DNA from: Thiohalocapsa sp. PB-PSB1
Lineage (GTDB): Bacteria > Pseudomonadota > Gammaproteobacteria > Chromatiales > Chromatiaceae
Length of the DNA stretch: 64,000 bases
Direction of reading: 5' to 3'
Assembly (NCBI GenBank): GCA_016745215.1
Contig: CP050890.1
Coordinates: 2,480,001 to 2,544,000, forward strand
How positions within the stretch are numbered: position 1 is the first letter of the stretch; the number at the start of each line of letters is the position of its first letter. Of this stretch, positions 8,074 through 17,605 are shown piece after piece. Under the pieces are notes generated by a model. That model was given only the letters and a program-made list of their open reading frames with translations. It searched no databases and was not told the origin of the DNA. Made by a program: the position numbers and the translations under genes.

Positions 8074-11000
8074 ATGCGAGCCATGACCTTTGAAGGGTCG
8101 GGCAAGAACCACTTTCGGGTGCTGATCATTGAGCATTCTCCCAGCATGCGGGCGGCATGCGCTCATCGCCTGAGTGAGGCAGCGATTGACTGCGAAGTCT
8201 GCGGTGACGGTGAGAAGGGGCTGGCTCTGCTGGTGGATGCCTGTAGTAGAAGCCACCCCTTCGATGGGCTGTTGCTGGACTGGTTGCTGCCGCAAATGCG
8301 TGGTTGGGAGGTGTTACAAAAGATCACCGCCGACCATCGACTGGATCGCGTCTCGGTGATGATCTTCACTGAAGAGCCCGACGATCAGATCTACCATCTT
8401 GCCAGCCAGCGCCCGAACAACGATATCCATCTGAAGGCAGAGCTGGCTCTGTTAGCCTATCGAATGCGCAAGTTTCTAACCAGCTGTCGCCATCTCGGCA
8501 GCATGCGCGACAAGCAGGAACGGCAACCGAAGCGCTGTGAACAACCTGCGGGGTCGATTCTGTTTGTCGACGACTCGCCAACGGTCTGCGCCAACTACGG
8601 CGACTTGTTGCGTCACGATGGTTACCACGTGCTGATCGCTCAGTCCATGGCCGAGGCGCTGGATTTGGCTCGACGCGATAAGCCAGACTTGGCCTTGGTG
8701 GATTATTTTATGCCCAATGGCAATGGCGATGAACTGTGCCGTGCATTGTTGGCCGATGAGCGCACCCGTGATGTGACCGTTGTGATGCACTCCCAGTGCA
8801 AGGACGTTATCGAAGATGCGCTGAATGCCGGCGCTATCGATTTGATTTGGAAGGATGATCCGGTCAAGCTCTTTCTCCTGCGCACGACATCCATCATGCG
8901 CACGTTGCGTGCTCGCCGCCAAGCCAAGGATTTGGCTATCCTGCTCGCCGCGACCGAAGCCCTGGATGTTGGTCTGCTGTGCTGCGAAGGCGGTCAGTGG
9001 CAAGAGTTCAATCCAACCATGAGTCGATTTTCAGCCGAATGCGGCGGGCTGGCGCACTTTATCCCTGACAGCCCACCGAGCATGCACAGCGAGTCCCTGC
9101 TGCAACCGCGACGGATCATTGATTCCGAGGGCAGACGTTGGGCATTCAATATTCACGAAATCGACATTGCCGACAGAAACCGGGTGGTGCTGGTGCAGGA
9201 TGTCACCAGCACGGCCTACCATGCGGAACTGCTGGAGCAGACACGGGACAAGGCGATGGAACTGGCTGAAGCCAAGAGCCGCTTCCTGGCCAACATGAGC
9301 CACGAGATCCACACTCCGCTGAACGGCGTCATCGGTATGTTGGAATTGCTGAATGGCTCCGGTCTCAACGAGGAGCAATGCCATTTTGCCGACGCCGGCA
9401 TCGCCTCGGCCGAGGCCCTGCTCGGCATGATAGGCAATGTGCTGGACTTCTCCAAGATCGACGCCGGACGCGTGGAGTTGGAACAGGCCGCGTTCAATCT
9501 GCCTTCCATGATAGAAGACATCGTCCAGATGCTGGCAGGAAAGGCCGCTGAGAAGGGACTGGAGATGATCTGTGACCTGGCACCAGAGGTGCCGTTGCAT
9601 GTGATCGGCGACCCTGGTCGGCTGCGCCAGGTGCTGATCAATCTGATCGACAACGCAATCAAGTTCACCGAATGCGGCGAGATCGGATTGTGCGTACGCG
9701 TGGAGCACAAAGGCAGCGAACAAACAACGCTGTCGTTCGCCGTCAGCGACACTGGGATCGGCATTGCACCGAACGCACAGCCGCATATCTTCGATGCCTT
9801 CCAGCAAGACGATAATACAACCACGCGCCGTTTTGGCGGCACCGGGCTGGGGCTCGCCATTTCTGGGCAGTTGGTGCAGCTGATGGGTGGCAAGTTGTGC
9901 CTGGACAGCTGCCCTGGCGACGGCAGCAACTTCCACTTCAGCATCGACATGGTACGCTGTGGTGTGAAATCCCTGGCCAGCTTATGGAATGCGGAGGCCC
10001 TGGCTCCGCTGGCGGGCAAACGCACGTTGCTCATCGACGACAGTCCCAGCAATCGGCTCTATCTGCGTCGTTTGTGCGAGGCCTGGAATATGTCCGTTGA
10101 GGAAGCCGAGAATGGCCAGCGCGGCCTGGATCTCTATGAACGCGCGGTGCATGCGGGCCAGCCCTTCGAGTTGGTATTGCTCGATCGCATGATGCCGGAG
10201 ATGGACGGTTTGCAGTTCCTGCAATATCTGCAACGACGCGACGCTTTGCCGGACGCCAGTATCCTGTTGCAAGCCTCCACCGGAGAAGCCCGGCGCAACG
10301 GCAACAGCCCTGGTATCAGTGCATGCCTAGTCAAGCCGATTCGGCATCAGGATCTGCTGAGCACCCTATGCAGGGTGCTAAAAGGCGATGAACGCCAACA
10401 GTCGTTGCATGTCCAGGCAGCAGTCGGGGAACGAATTGACGGCTGCCGAGTGCTGGCGGTCGAGGATAATCAGGTAAATCAACAGGTTCTGCGCGGTATT
10501 CTGCAGCGGGCCGGCTGCAGCGTTACGCTGGCCGATGATGGTTCGCAAGCGCTGCATTATCTGCGCAATGATCACTTTGATCTGGTCCTGATGGATTGTG
10601 AGATGCCAATTCTGGATGGTTACGACGCCACGCGCCAGTGGCGCCAGATGGAGGCCGAGACGCCGGACGGTGAGCCGCTCCAGCACCAGATTATTATTGC
10701 ATTGACTGCCCATACCGCTGCCACCGATCGCCAGAAGTGCTTAGATTCCGGCATGGACGACTACTTATCCAAACCAGTCCGTTCGGCCCAGTTGCTGCGT
10801 GCCGTTAAGCGATGGTGGACAGATCCAGCAGGGATGCAACAAGAGCTGGCTCCAGAGTTCGAGGGGCAAGGTACACCGGAAAGGCCGCAGAGGCCGCTGA
10901 CACAGGGTGAGCTGGATGCGGGTCCGGGATCGGCAGTACCGGAGAATCCGGCGGTCCCGGCCCTGGTAGCGATGGATGCGGCAGCATCCCTCGACCAAAG

Positions 11001-11466
11001 TGAGGCGGCAAGATCCATGCAAGCCTCGACTACAGATGAATCCGTCCTATCCGAACCTAACGTCAATGAATCATCCGCAGAGGGAACAGCACGACAAGAT
11101 TCGACCACGCAACAAACTGTGATCGATCTGCAACGTCTGAACAGTCTACGCCAAGCCCTCGGCGACATCGCTTTGGTGCTCGAGACAGCAATCGCCGAGC
11201 TGCCGCGCTGTCTGGACCAACTGCGGCAAGCGGTGGAAATGGGCGATGCCGGCATGGTGAGCCTGGTGTCGCATACCATGGCTGGCTTTCTGGGCAATCT
11301 TGGTGCGACCGAGGCAGTGGCTCGGGCACGCGCACTCGAGGCGCACAGCAAACAGCTCGATCTGACCCAAGAAAGCGAAGTGTACCTGGATGTGGAGCGT
11401 ACGGCGCGCGAGGCTGCCGACGCGCTGACCGATATCCTTGCAAATGAACAGCGCTCGAAAAAATAA
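8074..11466 (+). CDS. hybrid sensor histidine kinase with four receiver domains and HPt
   Basis: An 1130-residue cytoplasmic phosphorelay protein with no membrane segment. Domain order: receiver 1 (phosphoacceptor Asp69; its acidic pocket is degraded, EH in place of DD), receiver 2 (LFVDDSP, Asp210), a PAS-like linker (about 290-375), HisKA (SHEIHTPLNG, His410), HATPase (DNAIKFT, DTGIGIAP, GGTGLGLAI), receiver 3 (LIDDSP, Asp704), receiver 4 (AVEDNQVN, Asp841) and a C-terminal HPt (His1067). A low-complexity linker (about 930-1010) precedes the HPt. Input appears to come through the N-terminal receivers rather than a periplasmic sensor. It is followed 47 bases later by a REC-PAS-GGDEF gene, a likely output partner. 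Confidence 0.93.
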   Translation: MRAMTFEGSGKNHFRVLIIEHSPSMRAACAHRLSEAAIDCEVCGDGEKGLALLVDACSRSHPFDGLLLDWLLPQMRGWEVLQKITADHRLDRVSVMIFTEEPDDQIYHLASQRPNNDIHLKAELALLAYRMRKFLTSCRHLGSMRDKQERQPKRCEQPAGSILFVDDSPTVCANYGDLLRHDGYHVLIAQSMAEALDLARRDKPDLALVDYFMPNGNGDELCRALLADERTRDVTVVMHSQCKDVIEDALNAGAIDLIWKDDPVKLFLLRTTSIMRTLRARRQAKDLAILLAATEALDVGLLCCEGGQWQEFNPTMSRFSAECGGLAHFIPDSPPSMHSESLLQPRRIIDSEGRRWAFNIHEIDIADRNRVVLVQDVTSTAYHAELLEQTRDKAMELAEAKSRFLANMSHEIHTPLNGVIGMLELLNGSGLNEEQCHFADAGIASAEALLGMIGNVLDFSKIDAGRVELEQAAFNLPSMIEDIVQMLAGKAAEKGLEMICDLAPEVPLHVIGDPGRLRQVLINLIDNAIKFTECGEIGLCVRVEHKGSEQTTLSFAVSDTGIGIAPNAQPHIFDAFQQDDNTTTRRFGGTGLGLAISGQLVQLMGGKLCLDSCPGDGSNFHFSIDMVRCGVKSLASLWNAEALAPLAGKRTLLIDDSPSNRLYLRRLCEAWNMSVEEAENGQRGLDLYERAVHAGQPFELVLLDRMMPEMDGLQFLQYLQRRDALPDASILLQASTGEARRNGNSPGISACLVKPIRHQDLLSTLCRVLKGDERQQSLHVQAAVGERIDGCRVLAVEDNQVNQQVLRGILQRAGCSVTLADDGSQALHYLRNDHFDLVLMDCEMPILDGYDATRQWRQMEAETPDGEPLQHQIIIALTAHTAATDRQKCLDSGMDDYLSKPVRSAQLLRAVKRWWTDPAGMQQELAPEFEGQGTPERPQRPLTQGELDAGPGSAVPENPAVPALVAMDAAASLDQSEAARSMQASTTDESVLSEPNVNESSAEGTARQDSTTQQTVIDLQRLNSLRQALGDIALVLETAIAELPRCLDQLRQAVEMGDAGMVSLVSHTMAGFLGNLGATEAVARARALEAHSKQLDLTQESEVYLDVERTAREAADALTDILANEQRSKK

Positions 11467-11513
11467 TATGAGCACCGTTCAATCACTTCTGTAATCGCCC
11501 GAGGAGACCCGAC

Positions 11514-12899
11514 TTGCAACGACAGACGCCATCGAGCCTTGCGCCCCTGAATCCTGGGCTATTGGATCATGACGCGTCGCATATCCCGTGCGCACTGGTG
11601 GTTGATGACGATCCGGTGCTGCGACTCGCGGTCACGCAGTTCATCAAGCGGCTTGGTTTCCAGGTCACCAGCATCGAAAACGGCCAGCTTGCGACGCAGC
11701 ACTTTGCCGCTCATGGGGCCGATATCATCCTGCTGGATGCCGCCATGCCGGTCATGGATGGTTTTGAAGCCTGTCGCAGCATACGCACCCTGCCGGGCGG
11801 CGATCGGGTGCCGATTATCATGATCACCATCTACGAGGACGAGGCATCTATCGACCGTGCCTTTGAGGCTGGTGCCAGCGAGTACATCACCAAGCCAATC
11901 CTATGGGCGGTGTTGCGCAATCGCACCTACCACCTAGTGCAGTCGGCGCGTGCTGAACAGCGCCTGCGTAACGATTGGGCGTTTTTCCAATCCATGGTGG
12001 ACTCTATCTCCGATCCGACCGTCGTGATCGACCGGGAGGGTTTGGTCCGCTGGGTCAATGCCGCTTCCGCTGCTTGCCTGTTGATGGCCGAGCCGGTGGT
12101 TGGAGATGCGCTGAAGTTCGATCCTGCAACCGAACTCATCAGCTCAACCAATCAATATCCGGTTGCTGAGAGCATTCGCGAGCTGCTGCCAACAGTCCGA
12201 TCCCAACTCGCATATTCCGACGAGCCTCTGCGGCTTATGATTCACCGCTGCGCTCCGGACGGAAAAGAGAGCTATGCTGAATTACAAGGTCGGGCATTGC
12301 GTGGGGACGACAGTATCGCCTACGGGTTCATTCTGCGCTTTCACGATGTCACCGAGCGCGAGATCGAGCAGCAGCGTTTGCATACTGAGGTGACGCGAAT
12401 TGCCAAACTTGCCCACAGTGACCCGCTGACCGGGCTCGCCAACCGGCTTCTGTTTGAACAGCGTTTGCGCGAGGCGCTGTTTGCATCAGCGACGCATAAC
12501 CTGCGCCTGGCGCTGATATTCATCGATCTGGATGGATTCAAGGAGATTAATGACAGCCTAGGACATGCCGCCGGCGACGAGGTTTTGAAAACGATTTCGA
12601 CAAGGTTGGTCAAAAGGGTCCGCGATGGCGACACTGTTGGGCGCTTTGGCGGCGATGAGTTCGCCGTGCTGCTGACCGAAATACGACAGAATGCCAGCGT
12701 CGAGGTTCTGGGTCGCCGTCTGCTCTCCACCATTGTCATGCCCATCCAGGTGGCCGGGGGAACATGTCGGGTGAGTGCCAGCATCGGTATCAGTCTTTAT
12801 CCCGAGCATGGCAATACGGGGCGTGTTCTGATGGAGCGGGCGGATCAGGCCATGTATCTAGTCAAGGGTAACGGCAAGAATAACATCCGCTTTGCCTGA
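11514..12899 (+). CDS. diguanylate cyclase response regulator (REC-PAS-GGDEF)
   Basis: A 461-residue protein that should make cyclic di-GMP from GTP under phosphorelay control. Domains: receiver (VVDDDP, phosphoacceptor in LLDAAMPVMDG, residues about 27-145), PAS (about 155-280) and GGDEF (about 300-460). The active-site motif is FGGDEF. An RDGD inhibitory site lies exactly five residues before GGDEF, so product inhibition is expected. The start is TTG at 11514 with GAGGAG about eight bases upstream. No EAL domain is present. It is very probably co-transcribed with the preceding hybrid kinase. Confidence 0.92.
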   Translation: MQRQTPSSLAPLNPGLLDHDASHIPCALVVDDDPVLRLAVTQFIKRLGFQVTSIENGQLATQHFAAHGADIILLDAAMPVMDGFEACRSIRTLPGGDRVPIIMITIYEDEASIDRAFEAGASEYITKPILWAVLRNRTYHLVQSARAEQRLRNDWAFFQSMVDSISDPTVVIDREGLVRWVNAASAACLLMAEPVVGDALKFDPATELISSTNQYPVAESIRELLPTVRSQLAYSDEPLRLMIHRCAPDGKESYAELQGRALRGDDSIAYGFILRFHDVTEREIEQQRLHTEVTRIAKLAHSDPLTGLANRLLFEQRLREALFASATHNLRLALIFIDLDGFKEINDSLGHAAGDEVLKTISTRLVKRVRDGDTVGRFGGDEFAVLLTEIRQNASVEVLGRRLLSTIVMPIQVAGGTCRVSASIGISLYPEHGNTGRVLMERADQAMYLVKGNGKNNIRFA

Positions 12900-13580
12900 A
12901 GTCGGCATCGTCCTGCCCGCTGAATGGCGCAAATTAGCAAATTAGTATGAGCATGGTTGGCTTTTGCCTTGGCCGAGGAAGAAACCGTTGCAAAGGGGCT
13001 GACATCAAGATAAAGGCAATTATTATGCCAATAAAACTGTGAACTTGTTCATAGGTAATCGAGCCATGGTGGCTTATTCTCATACTGTCTTCCGGGTTGA
13101 TAACCCTTGGCGTTGGGATGTTCGAAGAAGACCGATGTTAGCCAAGGTGGCACCAGAATCAGCTTCGCGCAGGGATGCGCTCCCTTTTTCGTCTTATCGT
13201 CCTTTCGTTCTCCGACCGTCTTCCTTGCCTCATCCGCGCTCGTCACATCCGGGTAAATCAGCCTTATCTGATTCACTTAGTAATCAATGTGGTTGACGAC
13301 TTTTCATCTTTCCTAAATGGGGATCAAAACAGAACCGGGCTGGAAAAGCCGGTTGGGAACTTGCTTGAACAGTGGAGGCGGAGTCAGTGAGCGAAGGTTC
13401 AAGAGGATGGGCGCGTCCATGCACCACAATCGCCGATTCATGCGACCTGTCCTGTATCATTCCTTTGCAACAGACTCATTCCCCGAGCTGGACCTTACCT
13501 TGATGTCGGAGACAGATTAGCCTTCTTTTGGGCTGTTGGCTATGAACAAAGTCACATCCGAAGGCAGGCGATTTGTGTTT

Positions 13581-13738
13581 AGGCGATGTCTGTCGAGAAA
13601 TAGACCACCTGGCTTGTCTGCTTGTCCGGCATCGACGTTGCGGCAACCCGCCCATAGAGTGACTACAGGTGGGTTGCCGCTTTGCGCAGGCGAACGAGAA
13701 TCTGGCGCCAGGTGCTATATCTCTCTCCGGCAATCGCT
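13581..13738. repeat. R1 repeat, full-length copy
   Basis: A 158-bp copy starting AGGCGATGTCTGTCGAGAAA and ending CTCTCTCCGGCAATCGCT, in the same orientation as the copy at 4373. TTA precedes it (13579-13581), but the right end has mutated to TCT. The internal CTTGTC...TCCGGCATCGACGTTG segment is uninterrupted, unlike the copies at 39358 and 60260. Confidence 0.7.
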
Positions 13739-13782
13739 CTGCGGCCTTTCCGGACGGATTTTTGCTTGTATGGTTTTGGGGG

Positions 13783-14179
13783 GGGCTGACTGCATAGAGT
13801 GTTCAGCCATTCACCCAGAATAAAGTTTGATTCGTATTATTTGAAGGCAGATCCCAGCAAACATCAGGTTTCTTACGCCCTGATGTCTGTCTTGTCGATG
13901 CCGATGCCGATCCCGATCAAGTCGCGCTGAGCGGGTTGCCCCTTGGGGTATCCTCAGTTAATGTGTCGATAAGACAGTGACCTAAAGCCTTATCTCCCGG
14001 GAAAGGCGCGGCGCTCGCGTCCGATCCGCTGGCATTGCCTGGCGGGTTTCCCGCAAGCGGGCTCCTACGCCGACCGGCTCCCATGGCTGGTGTAGGTCCG
14101 CTTGTGGGCGAGGCGCCTTGGCCCCTCTGTGCACCCTGCGTCTCTGCGGTGAGTCCTTATATTCTTGAAGTCAGCACCC
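13783..14179. repeat. R2 repeat, near-complete copy outside R1
   Basis: About 397 bp matching the R2 elements at 39483 and 60304. Shared blocks include the left-end TAGAGTGTTCAGCCATTCA, one CCCAGCAAACATC unit, a GATCCCGATC run, the CCCGGGAAAGGCGCGGCGCT block, GAGGCGCCTTGGCCCCTCTG and the right end CTGCGTCTCTGCGGTGA then TTGAAGTCAGCAC. No coding capacity. Confidence 0.6.
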
Positions 14180-14190
14180 GTTTTGGGTGT

Positions 14191-15510
14191 TCATAATGCT
14201 AGGTTGATTCCGCTGACCAGTGCGCCTGGCAACAGGGCGCTGTCGGATGAGCGTCCGCCGTAGGTCGAGGCGGACAACAACAACTCGCGCTCTTGGGTCA
14301 GCCCTTCAAGCCGGTCGCCAAGCAGCCGGTACAGCGAGTCGTCGAAGCGCATTACCGCCAGTGGGGCGCTCAACATGCCATTCTCGACCCAAAAGGTGCC
14401 GAATCGGGTCATTCCGGTAATCCGGCAGGCATTGCGGTCGGACCAGTTACAGTACCAGAGGTTGCCGATGTAGATGCCGCTGCCGATGCGGTCGAGGATC
14501 TCGTCTGCTGGCAGATCACCGGCATCGACCTCGACCGATTCGGGATACTCGGCGCTCGCGTTGACCTCGGCATCGTATTCCTTTGCGCAACGGGCATCCA
14601 CCAGGCAGCGACCGAAATGACCTCCTGCGATCAGCGGCACGCGTTCCGGCTTGCTGAAGCCTTCGGCGGTAAAACGACTGGTAAGCCCGCGGTCGTTGGC
14701 CTCTCTGATGTTTAAGTGCGGATGCAACTCTACTTGACCGTTGGCCAAGGCCAGCAGTGGTGTCTGCCGAGTACGATGATCACGCAGGCCAAAGCCGCCC
14801 CAGGCGAGCATGTCCATTAATTCTTGAACTGCCGCAGGTGCCAGAAAAGCACGATAACGGCCGGGTGCGAGATGCCGCTGTGGGTGATTCATCAGATCCA
14901 GGCGCACGCGCTGTGCGGCGATGCGCGCGGCCAGTTGATCCGGTTCCCAGACAAAACCGCTGTAGGTCCCTTTAACGGCTTTATCGCGCTCCAGATAGCA
15001 GCTCCAGTCCAGATTAAAACTGTCGCTTTGATGCCAACAACGATGACCGATGGAACTCGCGAGCCCATCCGCGATGCGGCCCGAGGCCAAGATACCGACC
15101 AGGTCCATCCCATCCGCCTGCTCTGACAAGGTGTCAATGGCATCACTGGCATCGGTAAGTTGTGCTGGCAGCACGCGAGTGGACTCGAATGGTTGTTCGC
15201 AGAAGTTCAGATAGGGGTCGACCGGCACGTGCGGCAGGCGTTCGCGCAGCCGTACCAATAGATCGAGGGCCAAGGTCAGGTCGGTATCGGCGTCGCCGCG
15301 CAGATCACAGCTGCCCTCTACCTGTTTGCTGTCATTAATCAGCGTCAGTGCTAGTGAGGCGCTGTGCACATTTCCAGCCTGACGCACCCGATTCTGATTC
15401 AGTCGAACAAAGTCCGAGTCCTCGGCGTTCAGGTTTGCAAACAGGATCTCAGCGCCCTGGAGCCGATCCATTAGGCGCTCTGCCAGGGAAAAAAATGTGC
15501 CCTGGTGCAT
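14191..15510 (-). CDS. TldD/PmbA family protein, second (probably non-catalytic) partner
   Basis: A 439-residue TldD/PmbA-fold protein. TldD-type proteins form heterodimeric metalloproteases in which one subunit carries the zinc site and the other lacks it. This one has the family's barrel features (FANLNAEDSDFVRLNQNRVRQAG near residue 25, YSGFVWEPDQLAAR, GLTSRFTAEGFSKPERVPLIAGG) but no HExxxH motif, so it is likely the structural partner. The start at 15510 overlaps the upstream TldD-like stop as TGATG, giving translational coupling. It is the last gene of a minus-strand operon. Confidence 0.8.
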   Translation of the reverse strand: MHQGTFFSLAERLMDRLQGAEILFANLNAEDSDFVRLNQNRVRQAGNVHSASLALTLINDSKQVEGSCDLRGDADTDLTLALDLLVRLRERLPHVPVDPYLNFCEQPFESTRVLPAQLTDASDAIDTLSEQADGMDLVGILASGRIADGLASSIGHRCWHQSDSFNLDWSCYLERDKAVKGTYSGFVWEPDQLAARIAAQRVRLDLMNHPQRHLAPGRYRAFLAPAAVQELMDMLAWGGFGLRDHRTRQTPLLALANGQVELHPHLNIREANDRGLTSRFTAEGFSKPERVPLIAGGHFGRCLVDARCAKEYDAEVNASAEYPESVEVDAGDLPADEILDRIGSGIYIGNLWYCNWSDRNACRITGMTRFGTFWVENGMLSAPLAVMRFDDSLYRLLGDRLEGLTQERELLLSASTYGGRSSDSALLPGALVSGINLAL

Positions 15511-16979
15511 CAGTCGATTCCACCTCCAAAGATTTCCACATCCCGAAACAGGCAAGGCGGCGATGCATGGCCGACGAACACGGCTTGATTTGGCTCACCT
15601 TTACCACAGTTGCGTACACCCCGCACCTCCATCGTCTCGGGTCCGCAGACTCCATCGAGGTTGCGCCAGAATGCTGCCGAGATACCGCGATAGCCGGGGT
15701 TGCGTACTAGACCTTTGAGTTCTCCATCTTCGATCAAGCGACCTAATTCGCAGCCGAATTGGAATTTGTTGCGGCTGTCGTCGATAGACCAGGAGCGATT
15801 GGTATCCATCAGGATGCCATGTTCGATGCGTGCGATCAGTTCGTTCAGCCTGTCCTCTCCAGGCTCCAGATTAATGTTGGCCATACGATCGATCGGTGGT
15901 CGATACCAGGCGGAGGCGCGAGCATTCGCGGTGCCATTGATACGGCCGCGGCGCTGCGACAAGGCGCCGCCAAGGGGGCGTTCTAGGACGCCGTCGCGGA
16001 TCAAATGCACGCGCTGTGCCCGAGTACCGTCATCGTCTGCCCTGTAGGTTGCCAATTCGCCCGGCACGTCAGGATCGAACGTGACGTTGAGCAGCGAAGA
16101 ACCATAGCGATAGGTACCGAACATTTCCGGCGTGACAAAAGAGAGTCCAGCATAGTTGCGCTCGTCGCCCAGGATGCGATCGAGCTCCAACGGATGGCCG
16201 ATGGACTCGTGAATCTGCAAGGTCATTTGACTCGGCAGCAATACCAGATCGCGGCGGCCATTTGGGCACTCCGGGGCTTCCGCCAGGGCAATGGCCTCGC
16301 TTGCAACGCGTTCGGCATCAGCTATCAATGCGCTCGTCTCAATGCGCTCCAGCCCGCCCTGTTGAGCCTGATCTGCACCACCGCCACGGCGGGTCTGGGT
16401 CTGACCGTTTGCTGCCGCGGTGGCCGATAATCCGCAGTGCACATAATCCCAATTCTGCGCGATTTCCGCGCCGTCGGAGCTGGTCAACAGTTGTGTAGTG
16501 CGCTGATGCTCGAGCCAGGCGATGCGTTCAACGATGCGCTGGTCTACATCCAGTCTGGCACAGGCATCACTGAGCATGGCGAACTTGTCCTGCAAGGTCC
16601 AGGATGTCCAGGGTTGCGCCACCGTTGAAGCGTATTCGGCGCGCAATGCGCTGCGTGGATGTTGCCTGGCGTCGAACAGCCCCAGGCGTTGATGTAGCGC
16701 GGCAAAACGCAGCGCATGCCCGAAAGCCGCTGACAGCCCGGCCGGGCTCAGGTCGCTGGTGGCCCCGTAGCCGATGCCGGCAGCGTCGCTGACGGTTATC
16801 ATTGCGCCGCGGGAGAGCGCAAGGCCGCTGGGCTCGGCTATACCGTCGCGTACCGCAAGCCCTTCGCTGACCTGATCGACCAGACGCAAGCTCCAGTAGT
16901 CGACGACCTTGGGCGCCTTTGTCGCGAAGGCCGCGGCGATCTCGGAAAGCTGGTTCAGTGGTTCGCTCTGATTGCTCAT
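15510..16979 (-). CDS. TldD-type metallopeptidase, catalytic partner
   Basis: A 489-residue protein of the TldD branch. The zinc motif is HESIGHPLELDRILGDE (HExxxH, about residue 258), and the C-terminal cysteine segment RNCGKGEPNQAVFVGHASPPC supplies the usual third ligand region. Known TldD/E proteases trim unfolded or modified peptides, including antitoxins and RiPP leaders such as microcin B17. It sits directly upstream of its partner (one-base overlap) and 50 bases after the membrane/coiled-coil protein gene. Both subunits diverge from E. coli TldD/PmbA (481 and 450 residues), so this is probably a third paralogous pair rather than the housekeeping one. Confidence 0.85.
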   Translation of the reverse strand: MSNQSEPLNQLSEIAAAFATKAPKVVDYWSLRLVDQVSEGLAVRDGIAEPSGLALSRGAMITVSDAAGIGYGATSDLSPAGLSAAFGHALRFAALHQRLGLFDARQHPRSALRAEYASTVAQPWTSWTLQDKFAMLSDACARLDVDQRIVERIAWLEHQRTTQLLTSSDGAEIAQNWDYVHCGLSATAAANGQTQTRRGGGADQAQQGGLERIETSALIADAERVASEAIALAEAPECPNGRRDLVLLPSQMTLQIHESIGHPLELDRILGDERNYAGLSFVTPEMFGTYRYGSSLLNVTFDPDVPGELATYRADDDGTRAQRVHLIRDGVLERPLGGALSQRRGRINGTANARASAWYRPPIDRMANINLEPGEDRLNELIARIEHGILMDTNRSWSIDDSRNKFQFGCELGRLIEDGELKGLVRNPGYRGISAAFWRNLDGVCGPETMEVRGVRNCGKGEPNQAVFVGHASPPCLFRDVEIFGGGID

Positions 16980-17029
16980 GGCTCAAATGTAAAGAGTGGC
17001 AGAAACGGCATGATGCGGCCGAATCCGGG

Positions 17030-17605
17030 CTAGCGCAGCGCACGCCCCTTGGCTTGCGGCGTTGCATCGGTTTCCAGAGCAGGCAGATCCTGGTGCGGCA
17101 AAATCAACTTTTCAGCCTGTTTTTGTTCGCGCGCACGAATCAGTTTCTCCTGCCGCGAGCGCACACCATAGCCCAGCGCGGCCCCGCCGGCTGTCGAGAG
17201 AGTCAACAGACCCAAGGTAACGAACTGGGCCAACAGCATGGCCACCCCGACGCCGACCAAGCCGCCCACGGCCACACCTGTTTTCAGGGTAGCGCCACCT
17301 GTCAAACGCTTGCGTTCGCGGGTCAGTTTAGCTTTGTCCCGTTCTGCCTGCACGCGCAACTTCTCGCGTTCGCGGGAGTGCCGCTTCTGCTGCCGTGCCA
17401 TGGCCTGTTCGTTGACGCTGCCGATGACCGAGTCGAACCACAGCGCGACTAAAACGCCCAGGGTTGCGGCCAGCGCCCCAAACAGCCATGCGGTTTGCTG
17501 CAAATCGGTCTTCAATGCGATGTAGGTCAGCAAGGCAGTTGCTCCCTGCAATAATAGGATGCCGAGTAGAAACTTAAATAGTCCGCCAATGCGTGGCCAC
17601 AACAT
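17030..17605 (-). CDS. membrane protein with charged coiled-coil linker, function unknown
   Basis: A 191-residue protein that I do not recognise. Two hydrophobic segments lie near the N-terminus (about 8-28 and 38-58). A long Arg/Lys/Glu-rich coiled-coil-like stretch follows (QKRHSREREKLRVQAERDKA, about 70-105). Then come two Gly/Ala-rich membrane segments (about 108-150) and a charged tail. Its ATG at 17605 overlaps the stop of the upstream lipoprotein gene as TGATG, so the two are translationally coupled and may form an envelope complex. The TldD pair follows. Confidence 0.6.
   Translation of the reverse strand: MLWPRIGGLFKFLLGILLLQGATALLTYIALKTDLQQTAWLFGALAATLGVLVALWFDSVIGSVNEQAMARQQKRHSREREKLRVQAERDKAKLTRERKRLTGGATLKTGVAVGGLVGVGVAMLLAQFVTLGLLTLSTAGGAALGYGVRSRQEKLIRAREQKQAEKLILPHQDLPALETDATPQAKGRALR

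Larger units (their letters stand above)
12900..14190. other. 1.3-kb gene-free gap carrying R1 and R2 repeats
   Basis: Convergent gap between the diguanylate cyclase and the TldD-related gene. 12900-13560 has only short unsupported frames and a small GC hairpin (ACCGGGCTGGAAAAGCCGGT near 13333). An R1 copy lies at 13581-13738 and an R2 copy at 13783-14179, side by side rather than nested. Confidence 0.6.
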
